From Flavobacteriia bacterium (GTDB lineage: Bacteria > Bacteroidota > Bacteroidia > Flavobacteriales_D > Crocinitomicaceae), in assembly GCA_947450325.1 (NCBI GenBank), contig CANFUT010000014.1:1-64000 (forward strand): DNA of 64,000 nt, read 5' to 3'. Below, in pieces: positions 55,728 to 64,000 of this stretch (positions within the stretch are counted from its first letter, which is position 1; each line of letters opens with the position of its first letter). The translations under genes were made by a program, and so were the position numbers. The notes under the pieces are model-generated. The model searched no databases. It saw nothing but the letters and a program-made list of their open reading frames with translations, and had not been told where the DNA came from.

Positions 55728-56303
55728 TCAATCCAATAAATATGTTTCCACATAATCAATCAAACTGTGAATCACTTTGATATGTATTTCTTGCGCCCTG
55801 TCTGCGTATTTTGATTCAGGGGCTCTTACTTCTACATCACAAAGATCCGCCATCGCTCCTCCATCTTTTCCAGTCAATCCGATCACCTTCATTCCTTTTG
55901 CTTTAGCTGCTTCGATTGCGTTTAAAACATTTTTAGAGTTACCTGAAGTTGAAATTCCAACCAAGACATCTCCAGGTTGACCGAATGCCTCTACAAATCT
56001 TGAAAAAACAAATTCATAGCCGTAATCATTCGAAACACAAGAAAGGTGACTCGGATCTGAAATTGAAATCGCTGGAATCGCTTTACGATTATTGCGATAT
56101 CTTCCCGTTAATTCTTCAGCAAAATGCATCGAATCGCACATCGAACCTCCATTACCACAGCTAATTATCTTGTGGTCGTTTTTCAAAGATTCGACTAAAA
56201 TTTGACCCGCTTTTTCGATCAACTCCATATTTGCTGAATTGTTAAATTTTAGCAAAATTTCGGCAGCTTCAGAAAAATGGCTTGCAATTTGTTTTGTGCT
56301 CAT
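55728..56303 (-). CDS. gmhA: Sedoheptulose-7-phosphate isomerase
   Basis: This 191-aa SIS-domain enzyme converts sedoheptulose 7-phosphate to D-glycero-D-manno-heptose 7-phosphate, the first step of ADP-heptose synthesis for the LPS core. The signatures [42 protein letters not shown] and the late [13 protein letters not shown] are intact. Its length matches GmhA. It stands alone; envelope sugar genes lie close by. Confidence 0.94.
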   Translation of the reverse strand: MSTKQIASHFSEAAEILLKFNNSANMELIEKAGQILVESLKNDHKIISCGNGGSMCDSMHFAEELTGRYRNNRKAIPAISISDPSHLSCVSNDYGYEFVFSRFVEAFGQPGDVLVGISTSGNSKNVLNAIEAAKAKGMKVIGLTGKDGGAMADLCDVEVRAPESKYADRAQEIHIKVIHSLIDYVETYLLD

Positions 56304-56407
56304 CGTGTTTGATTTTTGTCAAAATTAATTAATTTCGTTTTGACTAGCTACATTTAAATCAAACTTACTATATTTGGAACTGAGGAAACTCATAAATTAA
56401 CAAGAAT

Positions 56408-56836
56408 ATGAAAAAAAGTTTACTGTTTAGTCTAACATTACTGCTATCAATTAGTGCGTTTTCTCAGTCTGACGACTGTTTCAAGAAATTGGAAGAAGCA
56501 TTCACAAAACGAGGTTCTTACACGATTGCAGACGATATGCACAGAAATGTGATCATTAGTTTTTTCGAAGGTGAAAATACAAGTTGTGTTTCTGGAAAAG
56601 TACGTGTTGAGAATGGAGTAATTGTTTCAGTATTTTTACAATACAAAGACGATACTTATGAATTGTACATGGATAAAAACGTATACAATGCAAAAAAACA
56701 ACCACCAACAATCACCAACGGGATTTCAGAAATGATTATCACTCCAACTGGCGAAAAGTTCAAAGTTGTTTTCATCGACAAATTGAAACCGAAAGCAAAA
56801 TCATACAAAACAGTTCAGTTACCAGAAGACTTGTAA
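56408..56836 (+). CDS. Small secreted protein of unknown function
   Basis: This 142-aa protein has a signal peptide ending SAFSQ and a compact alpha/beta body with two cysteines (SDDCF, NTSCVSGK) that could form a disulfide. No family was recognised. Confidence 0.6.
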   Translation: MKKSLLFSLTLLLSISAFSQSDDCFKKLEEAFTKRGSYTIADDMHRNVIISFFEGENTSCVSGKVRVENGVIVSVFLQYKDDTYELYMDKNVYNAKKQPPTITNGISEMIITPTGEKFKVVFIDKLKPKAKSYKTVQLPEDL

Positions 56837-56934
56837 TTAGCTAAAGAATATTTGAGAGCCATTGTAGAAATACAGTGGCTTTTTTGTTTGAATAAATTGG
56901 TAGTTTTCAAAATTCTAAATTCAAGAGTCTCTAT

Positions 56935-57002
56935 ACTAATGTCTTCAGTCTAATGTTTCCATTCTAATGTCTCCAGTCTAAAGTCTTCTGTCTAAGATCT
57001 TC
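56935..57002. repeat. 14-bp tandem repeat, five units
   Basis: Units resembling TCTAATGTCTCCAG repeat with a strict 14-bp period (56935, 56949, 56963, 56977, 56991). The last two units lie inside the 3' end of the minus-strand glycosyltransferase gene, supplying its last residues and its stop codon. The same unit occurs at 35663-35704. Confidence 0.85.
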
Positions 57003-58174
57003 TCAACCAAAACCCCATTCGCACTTGACCATTGATAATTCGCTTTCACAAAATTTTGACCAGCTTCAGCTATATTTTTCAATAAAATAGGATCGTTCAA
57101 TAATCGTTGAATTTGATTTGCAAACGAATCTGCATCGTCAGCAATTAATATTTCCTTTTCTGGAGTTGCCAAGAGTGCATTGTTTGCCAAAGTTGTCGTA
57201 ATACAAGGCAAACCCATTGCCATGGCTTCTAAAAGCTTGTTTTGAAGTCCTGTTCCAATCATCATCGGTGCGATGAATATACGTGCAGATAAATAACTTT
57301 CGCGAATATCTTCAACCCAGCCGTTGACTACAAAATGATTAGAAGAAAGTGCTTTTAAATTTGGATTTGGAGTTGCACCTGAAATCAAACAGTTTATTGC
57401 TGGTTTGAAATGCATTATTTTGGGCATGATTTCCTTTTCGATATACATCGCAGCATCAATATTCGGCGGATAACCCATATTTCCTGTGAAAACTAAATCG
57501 AACTTTTTCTCTGTTTCAAAATTTTCAAAAAACTGATTGTCAACACCATTGGGTACTAATGTAATTTCTTCTCGATTTGGATGAATGATATAATTTCTGT
57601 CTTGTTTTGAAATGATTGTGTGGTTCTCAAAATAATCGAAAATTTGACGTTCATATTTTGCCAAACGTTTGTATTCAGTAGTAAATATCCACTTTTTTAT
57701 TCCCCAAACATGCTCAATTCTTCTCTCCATGCCTTTGGACAATGCATCCATGTAATCTAAGGTCTTATGGCAAGAATGGTAATTTTTAACATATTCTGTT
57801 GTTCTAATTAATTGACAATAAATATGTTCAGGCTGAACGTCTTTTAATATTTGGTTAATTGCTTTTTGAATCCAATTTTGGTGGAAAAATCGCACTTGAA
57901 AAGGTTTAGAATCAAATACCGCCCAACATAAATTAAAGAAAAGGTTGATTTTTTTGAGTTTAAACACATGCAATGTTTCGCAAAGTTCTGAGATTTTAGC
58001 GTAATCATTTGCTAGAATTTCCTTCTCAGATGTGCAAATTAAGTGAACTTCAAAAGTCTTTGCTAAATCTACCAATTGATAATAAGCACGTAATTTATCT
58101 CCTTTTTCCAATGGATATGGAAAACGGGAAAGAAAAACCGCAATTTTTGGCTTATATGGATTGGATGAATGCAA
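56978..58174 (-). CDS. Family GT4-like glycosyltransferase
   Basis: This 398-aa GT-B glycosyltransferase opens IAVFLSRFPYPLEKGDKLRAYYQL, similar to sugar transferases of exopolysaccharide systems. The nucleotide-sugar half contains FTGNMGYPPNIDAAMYIEK, NGWVEDIRESY and the E-x7-E-like block PMMIGTGLQNKLLEAMAMGLP. Its C-terminal residues (ILDRRL) are encoded by the 14-bp tandem repeat. It overlaps the upstream glycosyltransferase by 23 bp. Confidence 0.88.
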   Translation of the reverse strand: MHSSNPYKPKIAVFLSRFPYPLEKGDKLRAYYQLVDLAKTFEVHLICTSEKEILANDYAKISELCETLHVFKLKKINLFFNLCWAVFDSKPFQVRFFHQNWIQKAINQILKDVQPEHIYCQLIRTTEYVKNYHSCHKTLDYMDALSKGMERRIEHVWGIKKWIFTTEYKRLAKYERQIFDYFENHTIISKQDRNYIIHPNREEITLVPNGVDNQFFENFETEKKFDLVFTGNMGYPPNIDAAMYIEKEIMPKIMHFKPAINCLISGATPNPNLKALSSNHFVVNGWVEDIRESYLSARIFIAPMMIGTGLQNKLLEAMAMGLPCITTTLANNALLATPEKEILIADDADSFANQIQRLLNDPILLKNIAEAGQNFVKANYQWSSANGVLVEKILDRRL

Positions 58175-59339
58175 GGAGTTTTTTTGAAATGTTATGAATA
58201 TTGAAAGTTTCTATCGCCAGAATTTGGCCTTTTTCTCCGATTTTATGTGCTAAGTCAGCATTGGTAGCGAGTAGTACAGAAGCATCGACAAAATCTTTCG
58301 TGCGATTGGCAATCATCCCATGAATCTCATTTTTCACTGGAATTCCTTCAAAACCAACTTTCGATGATACAACCGGAATTCCCAACGCCAATGCTTCAAG
58401 AATTTTAATTCGGATTCCCGATCCAGATTTTAGAGGGACTAACAAAATGCCGTTTTCACTCAAAAATCGCTTCACATCCGTTACTTTGCCGTGAATAAAG
58501 ACATTTTTTTGCTTCAGATTCAATAATTTATCGGACATAAACGAACCAGCAAGATGCAATTCAGCATTCGGAATTTTTTCTAGAATTTTTGGGAAAATTT
58601 TATTTAGCAATAAATCAACAGCTTCAATGTTTGGTTTCCAATTCATCGATCCTAAAAAGCAAAATTTATTTTGCTGAATCGAAAGTGGATTATCAGTATC
58701 AAAATCCATAGAAACGGGAATCGAACTAATCGGCGTGTAAATACCCAAACTTCTGAAATGCAATAAATCTTCTTCTGAAATACAAGCAATTCCATCTACT
58801 TTTTTCAATGCGTTAACTTCAAACTTCATTAAGTCTTTAGCCAATTTCCGCAAGAAAAGTTTTTTCGCAATTCCAATTTCTGACGCAGCCAGTCTTTCCC
58901 AAATTTTATATTCAACGTTGTGAGCTCTCAAAATCACTTTACCAGAAAAATTAGCCCTTATTGCTGGTAAATAAGGCAATAGATATGCACTTTCTAATAT
59001 GATCACACCAAAATTTGAAGTTTGTAAGTGTTCGATGATTTTGTTCTCAAATTCTGTATTGTAAAATCTGGAGATGTTGTAAGAAGTGCTTCCAAATAGA
59101 GATAAGAAAGCATCTTTGGCTTTGATTTGAGTGTCAACAAATACAGCCTCTGGAAGTATGATTTCTTTTAAAGGTGAAGGATAAGATTCTAAATCAAAAG
59201 GATGTTTGGAGGTTTCAATGGTTAAATTTTTTACTTCAAAGCCAAGTTGCAATAAATTTTTCAAAAGTTCATGCATGGCAATACACCCACCATCTAATAA
59301 AGGGAAAATTGGTTTATTAGTGAGATGAAGTATTTTCAT
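58152..59339 (-). CDS. Glycosyltransferase (GT-B fold)
   Basis: This 395-aa protein is related in layout to its downstream neighbour: LTNKPIFPLLDGGCIAMHELLKNL at the N-terminus, FLGSMNWKPNIEAVDLLLNKI in the middle and LVPLKSGSGIRIKILEALALGIPVVSS as the donor-binding block. It probably adds a sugar to a cell-envelope polysaccharide. Its start overlaps the permease stop (ATGA), so the three genes form one translationally coupled operon. Confidence 0.88.
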   Translation of the reverse strand: MKILHLTNKPIFPLLDGGCIAMHELLKNLLQLGFEVKNLTIETSKHPFDLESYPSPLKEIILPEAVFVDTQIKAKDAFLSLFGSTSYNISRFYNTEFENKIIEHLQTSNFGVIILESAYLLPYLPAIRANFSGKVILRAHNVEYKIWERLAASEIGIAKKLFLRKLAKDLMKFEVNALKKVDGIACISEEDLLHFRSLGIYTPISSIPVSMDFDTDNPLSIQQNKFCFLGSMNWKPNIEAVDLLLNKIFPKILEKIPNAELHLAGSFMSDKLLNLKQKNVFIHGKVTDVKRFLSENGILLVPLKSGSGIRIKILEALALGIPVVSSKVGFEGIPVKNEIHGMIANRTKDFVDASVLLATNADLAHKIGEKGQILAIETFNIHNISKKLLAFIQSI

Positions 59340-60787
59340 ATCGTAGTATCTTTTTTGGTTTTCTTTTTGAAAAATTTAATCCAAGAATCTTTATTGAATA
59401 CCTTGGAATCATTGGCCGCACTTCGCATCAATATGATGGCAACGGGTGACAAAATGAATGTAGCCATCCACATGCCCCAGAATGGTGAAACTACACCTTC
59501 GTTTGCTAAACTTTCGCCCACGCTATTGAGAATAAAGTAAACCATAAAAAGTAACGCTGCAATCACTACTGGCGCACCAAATCCTCCTTTTCGAATAATA
59601 GCGCCCAGGGGAGCACCGACGAAGAACAATACCAAAATCGTCGCAGTCAGTGAAAATTTTCGATTGAATTCTATGTAAAATTTAGAAACTTCTTCAATGA
59701 TGGTTTCTGTAAACAATTTTTGGCTTTGTAAATTATCCTTGCTTGTGCGCATTTTGCTGATCGACATATTATATGCCTGTCTTAAATCTGGAATTGCTAT
59801 ATCACTTAATTTGACTATTTCATTGGGGATTGTCATGGTATCAATTACGCGCAAACTGATACTGTCGTGTTTAAATTTATGCGCTTGAAAATAGGGGTGA
59901 CTGTTTTTTAAACCTTCCACAAAATTATTTAAAATGGCATTTGTTTGTTTTTGAATGGAATCGACTGCCTGATTAATTTGAAAAACATTGTACATCTCAT
60001 GTTTATCTTTGAACAAATCCTCGTCTGATTTATTCATTTTGAATCCAGAAATATCAATTTTATAGGTGGCATCGTCAAAAGAATATCTTCTACTAGGATG
60101 GAAATTACTGTTTGATCCTGAACCTGTTCCTGAAAAAGACGATAATTCTTCGAATACTTGACCATTTTCCAAATTGAAAAACAGATATAGCCCATTTTTT
60201 GATTTAAAAACCTCTCCGCGTTCAGCTTTTACCGTTTTTACTACGTTCAAATTGGTGTGGTCATGAATCGTAATTCCTTCAAATTTACTGTCGTTTCCTT
60301 TGTCTATTTTGATTGAATAGCCATCAAGTTGATTGTTGTACTTACCTGGTGTTAAAATCGTTGAAATCTTAGTTTCTTGAATATCATAAATGATGGTGCG
60401 CCACTTCAAATTGGCAACAGGAATCACAAAATTCGCAAAATAGAATGTTCCTAAGCAAATAAGTAAAACAACGCCAGTAAGTGGTCTTAAAATGCGATAT
60501 AGAGATAAACCAGAAGATTTTAGTGCGGTCAATTCGTTGTTTTCAGCCAAATTTCCGATGGTCATGATCGAAGACAAAAGCATCGCAAGCGGCAAAGCCA
60601 AAGGAATTAAACTTGCAGAAACAAAAAATAAAAGCTCGAGAATTACTGTAATACTAATTCCTTTGCCCATTAAATCGTCAATGTATTTCCAGAAAAATTG
60701 CATGATTAACATGAACATGGAAATACAAAAAGTAACCACAAATGGACCTGCGAAGGATTTGATACTAAAAACGTACAGTCGTTTCAA
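59336..60787 (-). CDS. LptF/LptG-family permease
   Basis: This 483-aa inner-membrane protein of the YjgP/YjgQ family has three N-terminal helices (about 10-120), a large periplasmic beta-jellyroll (about 130-330) and three C-terminal helices (about 380-465). IPLALPLAMLLSSIMTIGNLAENNELTALKSSG is spread over about 62-94 and carries the coupling helix that meets the LptB ATPase. It helps extract LPS for the transport bridge. Co-transcription with two glycosyltransferases links it to envelope glycolipid export. Confidence 0.92.
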   Translation of the reverse strand: MKRLYVFSIKSFAGPFVVTFCISMFMLIMQFFWKYIDDLMGKGISITVILELLFFVSASLIPLALPLAMLLSSIMTIGNLAENNELTALKSSGLSLYRILRPLTGVVLLICLGTFYFANFVIPVANLKWRTIIYDIQETKISTILTPGKYNNQLDGYSIKIDKGNDSKFEGITIHDHTNLNVVKTVKAERGEVFKSKNGLYLFFNLENGQVFEELSSFSGTGSGSNSNFHPSRRYSFDDATYKIDISGFKMNKSDEDLFKDKHEMYNVFQINQAVDSIQKQTNAILNNFVEGLKNSHPYFQAHKFKHDSISLRVIDTMTIPNEIVKLSDIAIPDLRQAYNMSISKMRTSKDNLQSQKLFTETIIEEVSKFYIEFNRKFSLTATILVLFFVGAPLGAIIRKGGFGAPVVIAALLFMVYFILNSVGESLANEGVVSPFWGMWMATFILSPVAIILMRSAANDSKVFNKDSWIKFFKKKTKKDTTI

Positions 60788-60898
60788 AATAAAGGAAATT
60801 CTTTTTTCACAAAAGTAACGAATGATAAGAGAATTAATTTTGAATTTTCTAAAATGAAAATGTTCTCTATCAAATAAAAATGGCTTAAAGTAGTTGGA

Positions 60899-61288
60899 TT
60901 AAGCCCCTAAAACTCTTTTTAATTCTTGAATAGATGACTCCCAAAGCATTGTAACTTCTTCTACATCATCTTCTTCAGCGAAATCAGTGATGTGTAAAAC
61001 CAAGGTTTTGGTCATTGGATCAACTTCATATTGAATTTCAAAAAATGTATCATTTTCTTCTTCTTCTTGTCTCATCCATTTCCATTTCATGTGATGACCA
61101 GCTTTTCTACTCAGTAATTTAGCTTGTTCTTCACTTCCATCCCAATAGAATGTGTAAATATCTTCTTTAATATTTACATCATCTGCAAACCATTCAGCCA
61201 ATCCACTTGGGGTAGAAACCATGTTTTCAAAAACTTTTGGTGAAGTTTTTAATAAGTATTCTAATTCTATTTTGTGTTTATCAGTCAT
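60899..61288 (-). CDS. START-like domain protein
   Basis: This protein is about 129 aa from the ATG at 61288; a second ATG at 61300 gives 133 aa. The frame extends further upstream, but that part overlaps the promoter and start of the divergent gene and looks non-coding. It contains KIELEYLLKTSPKVFENMVSTPSGLAEWFADDVNI, split over about 5-39, and DFAEEDDVEEVTMLWESSIQELKRVLG. This is the START-like (START_2) family common in Flavobacteriales, with a hydrophobic-ligand-binding fold. The role is unknown. Confidence 0.82.
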   Translation of the reverse strand: MTDKHKIELEYLLKTSPKVFENMVSTPSGLAEWFADDVNIKEDIYTFYWDGSEEQAKLLSRKAGHHMKWKWMRQEEEENDTFFEIQYEVDPMTKTLVLHITDFAEEDDVEEVTMLWESSIQELKRVLGA

Positions 61289-61353
61289 ACTATTTTTCAT
61301 TTTATTACCTTCGCACTTTATTTGAAGATTTGAAATATACATAATTCTTTTCA

Positions 61354-62103
61354 ATGGCATTAGTACACACACTAGAAAAAAATGGAAATTTTTTATTTAA
61401 ATACCGCGGACAGATCCCCGTTATTTTGTTTTTAATGGCAATTCCAACCATTTATTTTACTGATTATGAATTTATTAAAGGAAATGATGATTGTAAATTA
61501 ATTCTCACAATCGTGGCAGGAATTATTTCTTTCGCAGGTCTCGTAATTCGTTCAATTGCGATCGGTACAAGCAATAAAAACACTTCTGGGAGAAACACCA
61601 AGGAGCAAGTTGCAGAAGCTTTAAACACCAAAGGAATTTATTCCACAGTTCGTCATCCACTTTATTTGGGAAATTATTTCATGTGGATTGGAATTGTTGT
61701 TTACACTTTCAATATTTGGTTTGTGCTTTTAATTAGTTTGATGTTTTGGTTATACTACGAAAGAATCATGTTCGCAGAAGAGCGCTTTTTGGAAAAAAAA
61801 TTCGGTCAATCTTATGTTGATTGGTCAATGAAAGTAAATGCTTTCTGGCCAGGATTTAAAAATTATGAGAAAACGAGCATCCCTTTTTCTATGAAAACAA
61901 TCATGAGAAGAGAATACTCTGGCGTAACTGCAACGATTATTGGATTTGTTTTTATTGACTTTTTCAGAGATTGGTTTACTGAAGGTGAAGTTCAATGGAA
62001 AGTAAATCATGGAATTGTTGTAGTAATTGCTTTGTTAATTTCTTTGATTTTCAGAACATTGAAACACAACACCAAAATTTTATTTGAAGAAGATAGATCT
62101 TAA
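61354..62103 (+). CDS. PEMT/isoprenylcysteine-type membrane methyltransferase
   Basis: This 249-aa protein has about six membrane helices. The conserved block TKGIYSTVRHPLYLGNYFMWIG and the following YYERIMFAEERFLEKKFGQSYVDW are the hallmarks of the PEMT family of SAM-dependent membrane methyltransferases. The substrate (lipid or prenyl group) is unknown. It diverges from the START-like gene. A TACCTTCG element (variant -7) lies about 45 bp upstream. Confidence 0.85.
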   Translation: MALVHTLEKNGNFLFKYRGQIPVILFLMAIPTIYFTDYEFIKGNDDCKLILTIVAGIISFAGLVIRSIAIGTSNKNTSGRNTKEQVAEALNTKGIYSTVRHPLYLGNYFMWIGIVVYTFNIWFVLLISLMFWLYYERIMFAEERFLEKKFGQSYVDWSMKVNAFWPGFKNYEKTSIPFSMKTIMRREYSGVTATIIGFVFIDFFRDWFTEGEVQWKVNHGIVVVIALLISLIFRTLKHNTKILFEEDRS

Positions 62104-62127
62104 GCTATTTTGAAATAAATATTTGCG

Positions 62128-62135
62128 TATATTTG
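62128..62135 (+). promoter_or_regulatory. -7 promoter element of tRNA-Met
   Basis: TATATTTG followed by CACCC matches TAnnTTTG, about 50 bp before the tRNA. A TTTG at 62109-62112 is somewhat too close to be a standard -33. Confidence 0.55.
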
Positions 62136-62186
62136 CACCCGCAAACAGGCTGAAAGTTTTGAAATTTCAGCTGAAAACGCAAAAAT

Positions 62187-62260
62187 GGCGAGGTAGCTCA
62201 GTTGGTTAGAGCGCCGGATTCATAACCCGGAGGTCGGGAGTTCAAATCTCCCTCTCGCTA
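62187..62260 (+). tRNA. tRNA-Met (CAT)
   Basis: This 74-nt cloverleaf has acceptor GGCGAGG pairing with TCTCGCT (ends G-T), D-arm AGCTC-AGTTGGTTA-GAGC, anticodon loop TTCATAA with CAT at 62221-62223, and T-arm GGGAG-TTCAAAT-CTCCC. No CCA is encoded. The base-paired first position argues against an initiator tRNA. A lysidine-modified tRNA-Ile with a CAT anticodon is a less likely alternative. Confidence 0.93.
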
Positions 62261-62271
62261 CAGATAAATGC

Positions 62272-62299
62272 AAAGCTTTCAGAAATGAAAGCTTTTTTT
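62272..62299 (+). terminator. Terminator after tRNA-Met
   Basis: AAAGCTTTC and GAAAGCTTT form a 9-bp stem with an AGAAAT loop region and a following T-run. Confidence 0.88.
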
Positions 62300-62325
62300 C
62301 TGGAATAAAGTTTTACATTTGAATT

Positions 62326-63306
62326 ATGCATTCGCTTCCGTTCAAATTGCTTTTCGTTTTTCTACTGCAAGTTTCATTCACTCATAGTCAAGTTGCTGAT
62401 AGCTCCTTCTATTACAAGTATCCTCATCGCCCTTCAAGATTGGCTTCAATCGTCGAGTTTGTCGCTAAAAACTTTCTTCCATCCAATAAAATCCAAAAAC
62501 ATGTCGAGAATCCAAATTATGTTTCGCTTCCTGTTAAAATTCCTTTAGATGTAAGAAAACAATGTCAAATCGATACTGTAATTATTGCTGGACGAAAAGT
62601 ATTCAAGCTGTCACCAAAGTCCAGTAAATCGAATAAAACGGTTCTTTTCTTACATGGTGGTGGCTATGTGAATAATATTTTCAAACAACATTGGATTTTT
62701 GCGTCTAATTTGGTTCAAACGACCAACTGCACGGTAATTATTCCAGATTATCCATTGGCTCCAAAATCTAGTTATTCTGATGCGTTTAAAATGCTCGATT
62801 CGTTGTATCAAAAACTTTTGTTAGAGGTAAATTCAGAAAATATCATTTTTATCGGTGATTCAGCAGGAGGAGGTTTGGCGCTGGCTTTTGCTCAAAAGCT
62901 AAAAACAGAAAATGTTTCGCAACCCAGTCAGCTGATTTTAATTGCTCCTTGGCTGGATGTCAGTCTAACCAATCCTGCAATTGATTCTATTCAAAAATTC
63001 GATCCGATTTTGAAAGTGAAAGATTTAACTTCGATTCATGCGACTTGGGTGAAGGATATTTCAATCAAACATAAGCTTGTGAGCCCAATTTATGGCGATT
63101 TAACTGGTTTGCCGAAAATTTCTATTTTTATCGGTACTCATGATATTTTGCTGGCTGACTGCCAGTCATTGAAAGAAAAGCTTGAAAAGAATAAAATTGT
63201 ATTTAACTATTTCGAATATCCGAAAATGTTGCACGATTGGGTGATGTACATCCCTTTGAAGGAATCCAAATTTTCGATTCAGCAAATAGGGGAGTTGCTA
63301 AAGTGA
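62326..63306 (+). CDS. Secreted alpha/beta hydrolase (HSL/acetyl-hydrolase type)
   Basis: This 326-aa protein has a signal peptide ending FTHSQ. The hormone-sensitive-lipase-type oxyanion motif is LFLHGGGYVNN, the nucleophile elbow is FIGDSAGGGLAL, the acid is in GTHDILLAD and the His in MLHDWVMY. It is predicted to be an exported esterase or lipase. It is convergent with the next gene, with 3 bp between stops. Confidence 0.9.
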   Translation: MHSLPFKLLFVFLLQVSFTHSQVADSSFYYKYPHRPSRLASIVEFVAKNFLPSNKIQKHVENPNYVSLPVKIPLDVRKQCQIDTVIIAGRKVFKLSPKSSKSNKTVLFLHGGGYVNNIFKQHWIFASNLVQTTNCTVIIPDYPLAPKSSYSDAFKMLDSLYQKLLLEVNSENIIFIGDSAGGGLALAFAQKLKTENVSQPSQLILIAPWLDVSLTNPAIDSIQKFDPILKVKDLTSIHATWVKDISIKHKLVSPIYGDLTGLPKISIFIGTHDILLADCQSLKEKLEKNKIVFNYFEYPKMLHDWVMYIPLKESKFSIQQIGELLK

Positions 63307-63309
63307 TGC

Positions 63310-64000
63310 TTACTTTTTGAAGACTTTCATCACTTTCTGATTGCCATTTATTTCAATATGAACAAAGTAAATTCCAGTGAGGAAATTTTCAAAATTGACA
63401 TCCAAATCACTTTCAAAAGAATTTGCAAAGACTGTTTTCCCCGTAAGATCCAAAATACTCATCTTAATTGTACCAGAATAGGTTGACTTTAGATGTAAAA
63501 TTTCATCAACCGGATTTGGAAAAATAGAAAGTAATTCGTCATTTTCGATTGTTTCGACAGACAATAGGCTTTGTTCTATCGGCGCAGTATAAGAAGCGGG
63601 ATAGTCGTCATTTGGACCAATTTTTACTAGCGTAATATTTTTTCCTCCTGAGCCAAAACTGGTATTGTAACCCACCAAAATTGCGCCACCATCCGACGTT
63701 GGAATAAATTGATTTGATTGATCTTGTCCTAAATTTGAAGTGTTTAGCGCTGGAAAATTTTCCCAAAATAAATACTCAGAATACCTGCGTACAAAGCAAT
63801 CTTCACCTACACCAAAAACAGGAATTGTGCTATTGGTTGCCTGTTCGGCGATGTAAAATTTGGTTGGATTTCCATACGAAGTCAAGTAATCTATTCGCGC
63901 ATCGGTGCCACTTTGATCTAATAATTCAAAAATCAAGCTTCCATCTACATTAGCTAAATATTTATAAATGTAGGTGAATTGTGTTAGATCGCTGTTCACA
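63310..64000 (-). CDS. T9SS-exported protein, C-terminal part (cut by window edge)
   Basis: The final 229 or so residues are visible; the start lies beyond 64000. The part at about 40-130 resembles delta-60-repeat/SBBP-type outer surface segments (FIPTSDGGAILVGYNTSFGSGGKNITLVKIGPN). The last about 75 residues are a type IX sorting domain (LLSIFPNPVDEILHL, GIYFVHIEINGNQKVMKVFKK). The protein is exposed on or released from the cell surface. Confidence 0.82.
   Translation of the reverse strand, partial: VNSDLTQFTYIYKYLANVDGSLIFELLDQSGTDARIDYLTSYGNPTKFYIAEQATNSTIPVFGVGEDCFVRRYSEYLFWENFPALNTSNLGQDQSNQFIPTSDGGAILVGYNTSFGSGGKNITLVKIGPNDDYPASYTAPIEQSLLSVETIENDELLSIFPNPVDEILHLKSTYSGTIKMSILDLTGKTVFANSFESDLDVNFENFLTGIYFVHIEINGNQKVMKVFKK

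Noticed and set aside
62187-62260. Initiator tRNA-fMet or tRNA-Ile2 instead of elongator tRNA-Met
   Set aside because: The first acceptor pair is G-U rather than the unpaired C-A type of initiators, and there is no specific sign of a lysidine-modified isoleucine tRNA; elongator Met is the simpler call.

Overview
The window looks like a chromosomal segment of a low-GC Bacteroidetes bacterium, most likely order Flavobacteriales (a Crocinitomicaceae/Fluviicola-like member is a guess). The grounds are: several secreted proteins with type IX secretion (T9SS) C-terminal sorting domains, a TonB-dependent receptor with a carboxypeptidase-like N-terminal extension, Bacteroidetes-type promoters (TAnnTTTG at -7), a 47-bp type II-C CRISPR repeat beginning GTTGTGATTTGC, GLPGLI/DUF4159/START-like families, and almost no Shine-Dalgarno sequences.

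Region 1 (1-8930) is a complete type II-C CRISPR-Cas9 locus. It has 25 repeats (24 perfect, 1 degenerate) with 24 spacers at 108-1998, then cas2, cas1 and a large 1386-aa Cas9 on the minus strand, then a HIRAN-domain gene 39 bp upstream of cas9, and finally a tracrRNA on the plus strand with a near-ideal Bacteroidetes promoter, a 23-nt anti-repeat and a rho-independent terminator. The HIRAN gene lies between tracrRNA and cas9, inside the locus, and is the best candidate here for an undescribed CRISPR accessory factor. Each repeat also appears to carry its own promoter.

Region 2 (9-26.8 kb) is mostly core: an SGNH hydrolase, prfC, an HsdR-N-like nuclease-domain protein, ftsK, a secreted GLPGLI-like protein, an arginase-family enzyme with argS, an RluA pseudouridine synthase, a DUF4159 protein, rsmE, holA, a LolA-like carrier, citrate synthase and a DPP-IV-type peptidase.

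Region 3 (26.8-34.8 kb) reads as an extracellular DNA/nucleotide scavenging cluster: a lamin-tail-domain T9SS protein, a TonB-dependent receptor, a T9SS-exported endonuclease I, and a 5'-nucleotidase split over two genes (substrate-binding half first, catalytic half second).

Region 4 (34.8-51.1 kb) is accessory. It has repeat-rich intergenic DNA (a 73-bp direct repeat, a 14-bp tandem repeat family, a GC-rich island), a queuosine-precursor-type transporter, and a long plus-strand run of small genes: YcxB/PH-like membrane proteins, VOC/glyoxalase, GNAT, ABM, DoxX-like, MORN-repeat, SDR and a formylglycine-generating-enzyme-like protein. Two of the small genes share a related 3' tail element, and one has a truncated second copy.

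Region 5 (51.3-64 kb) returns to mixed core and envelope genes: a PAS histidine kinase, an alkaline-phosphatase-superfamily lipoprotein, a low-molecular-weight tyrosine phosphatase with a tetrapyrrole-methylase-family methyltransferase and GtrA, gmhA, two glycosyltransferases with an LptF/G-type permease, a START-like protein, a PEMT-family methyltransferase, tRNA-Met(CAT), an alpha/beta hydrolase, and the C-terminal part of a T9SS-exported protein cut by the window edge. No transposase, integrase, rRNA or prophage gene was seen.
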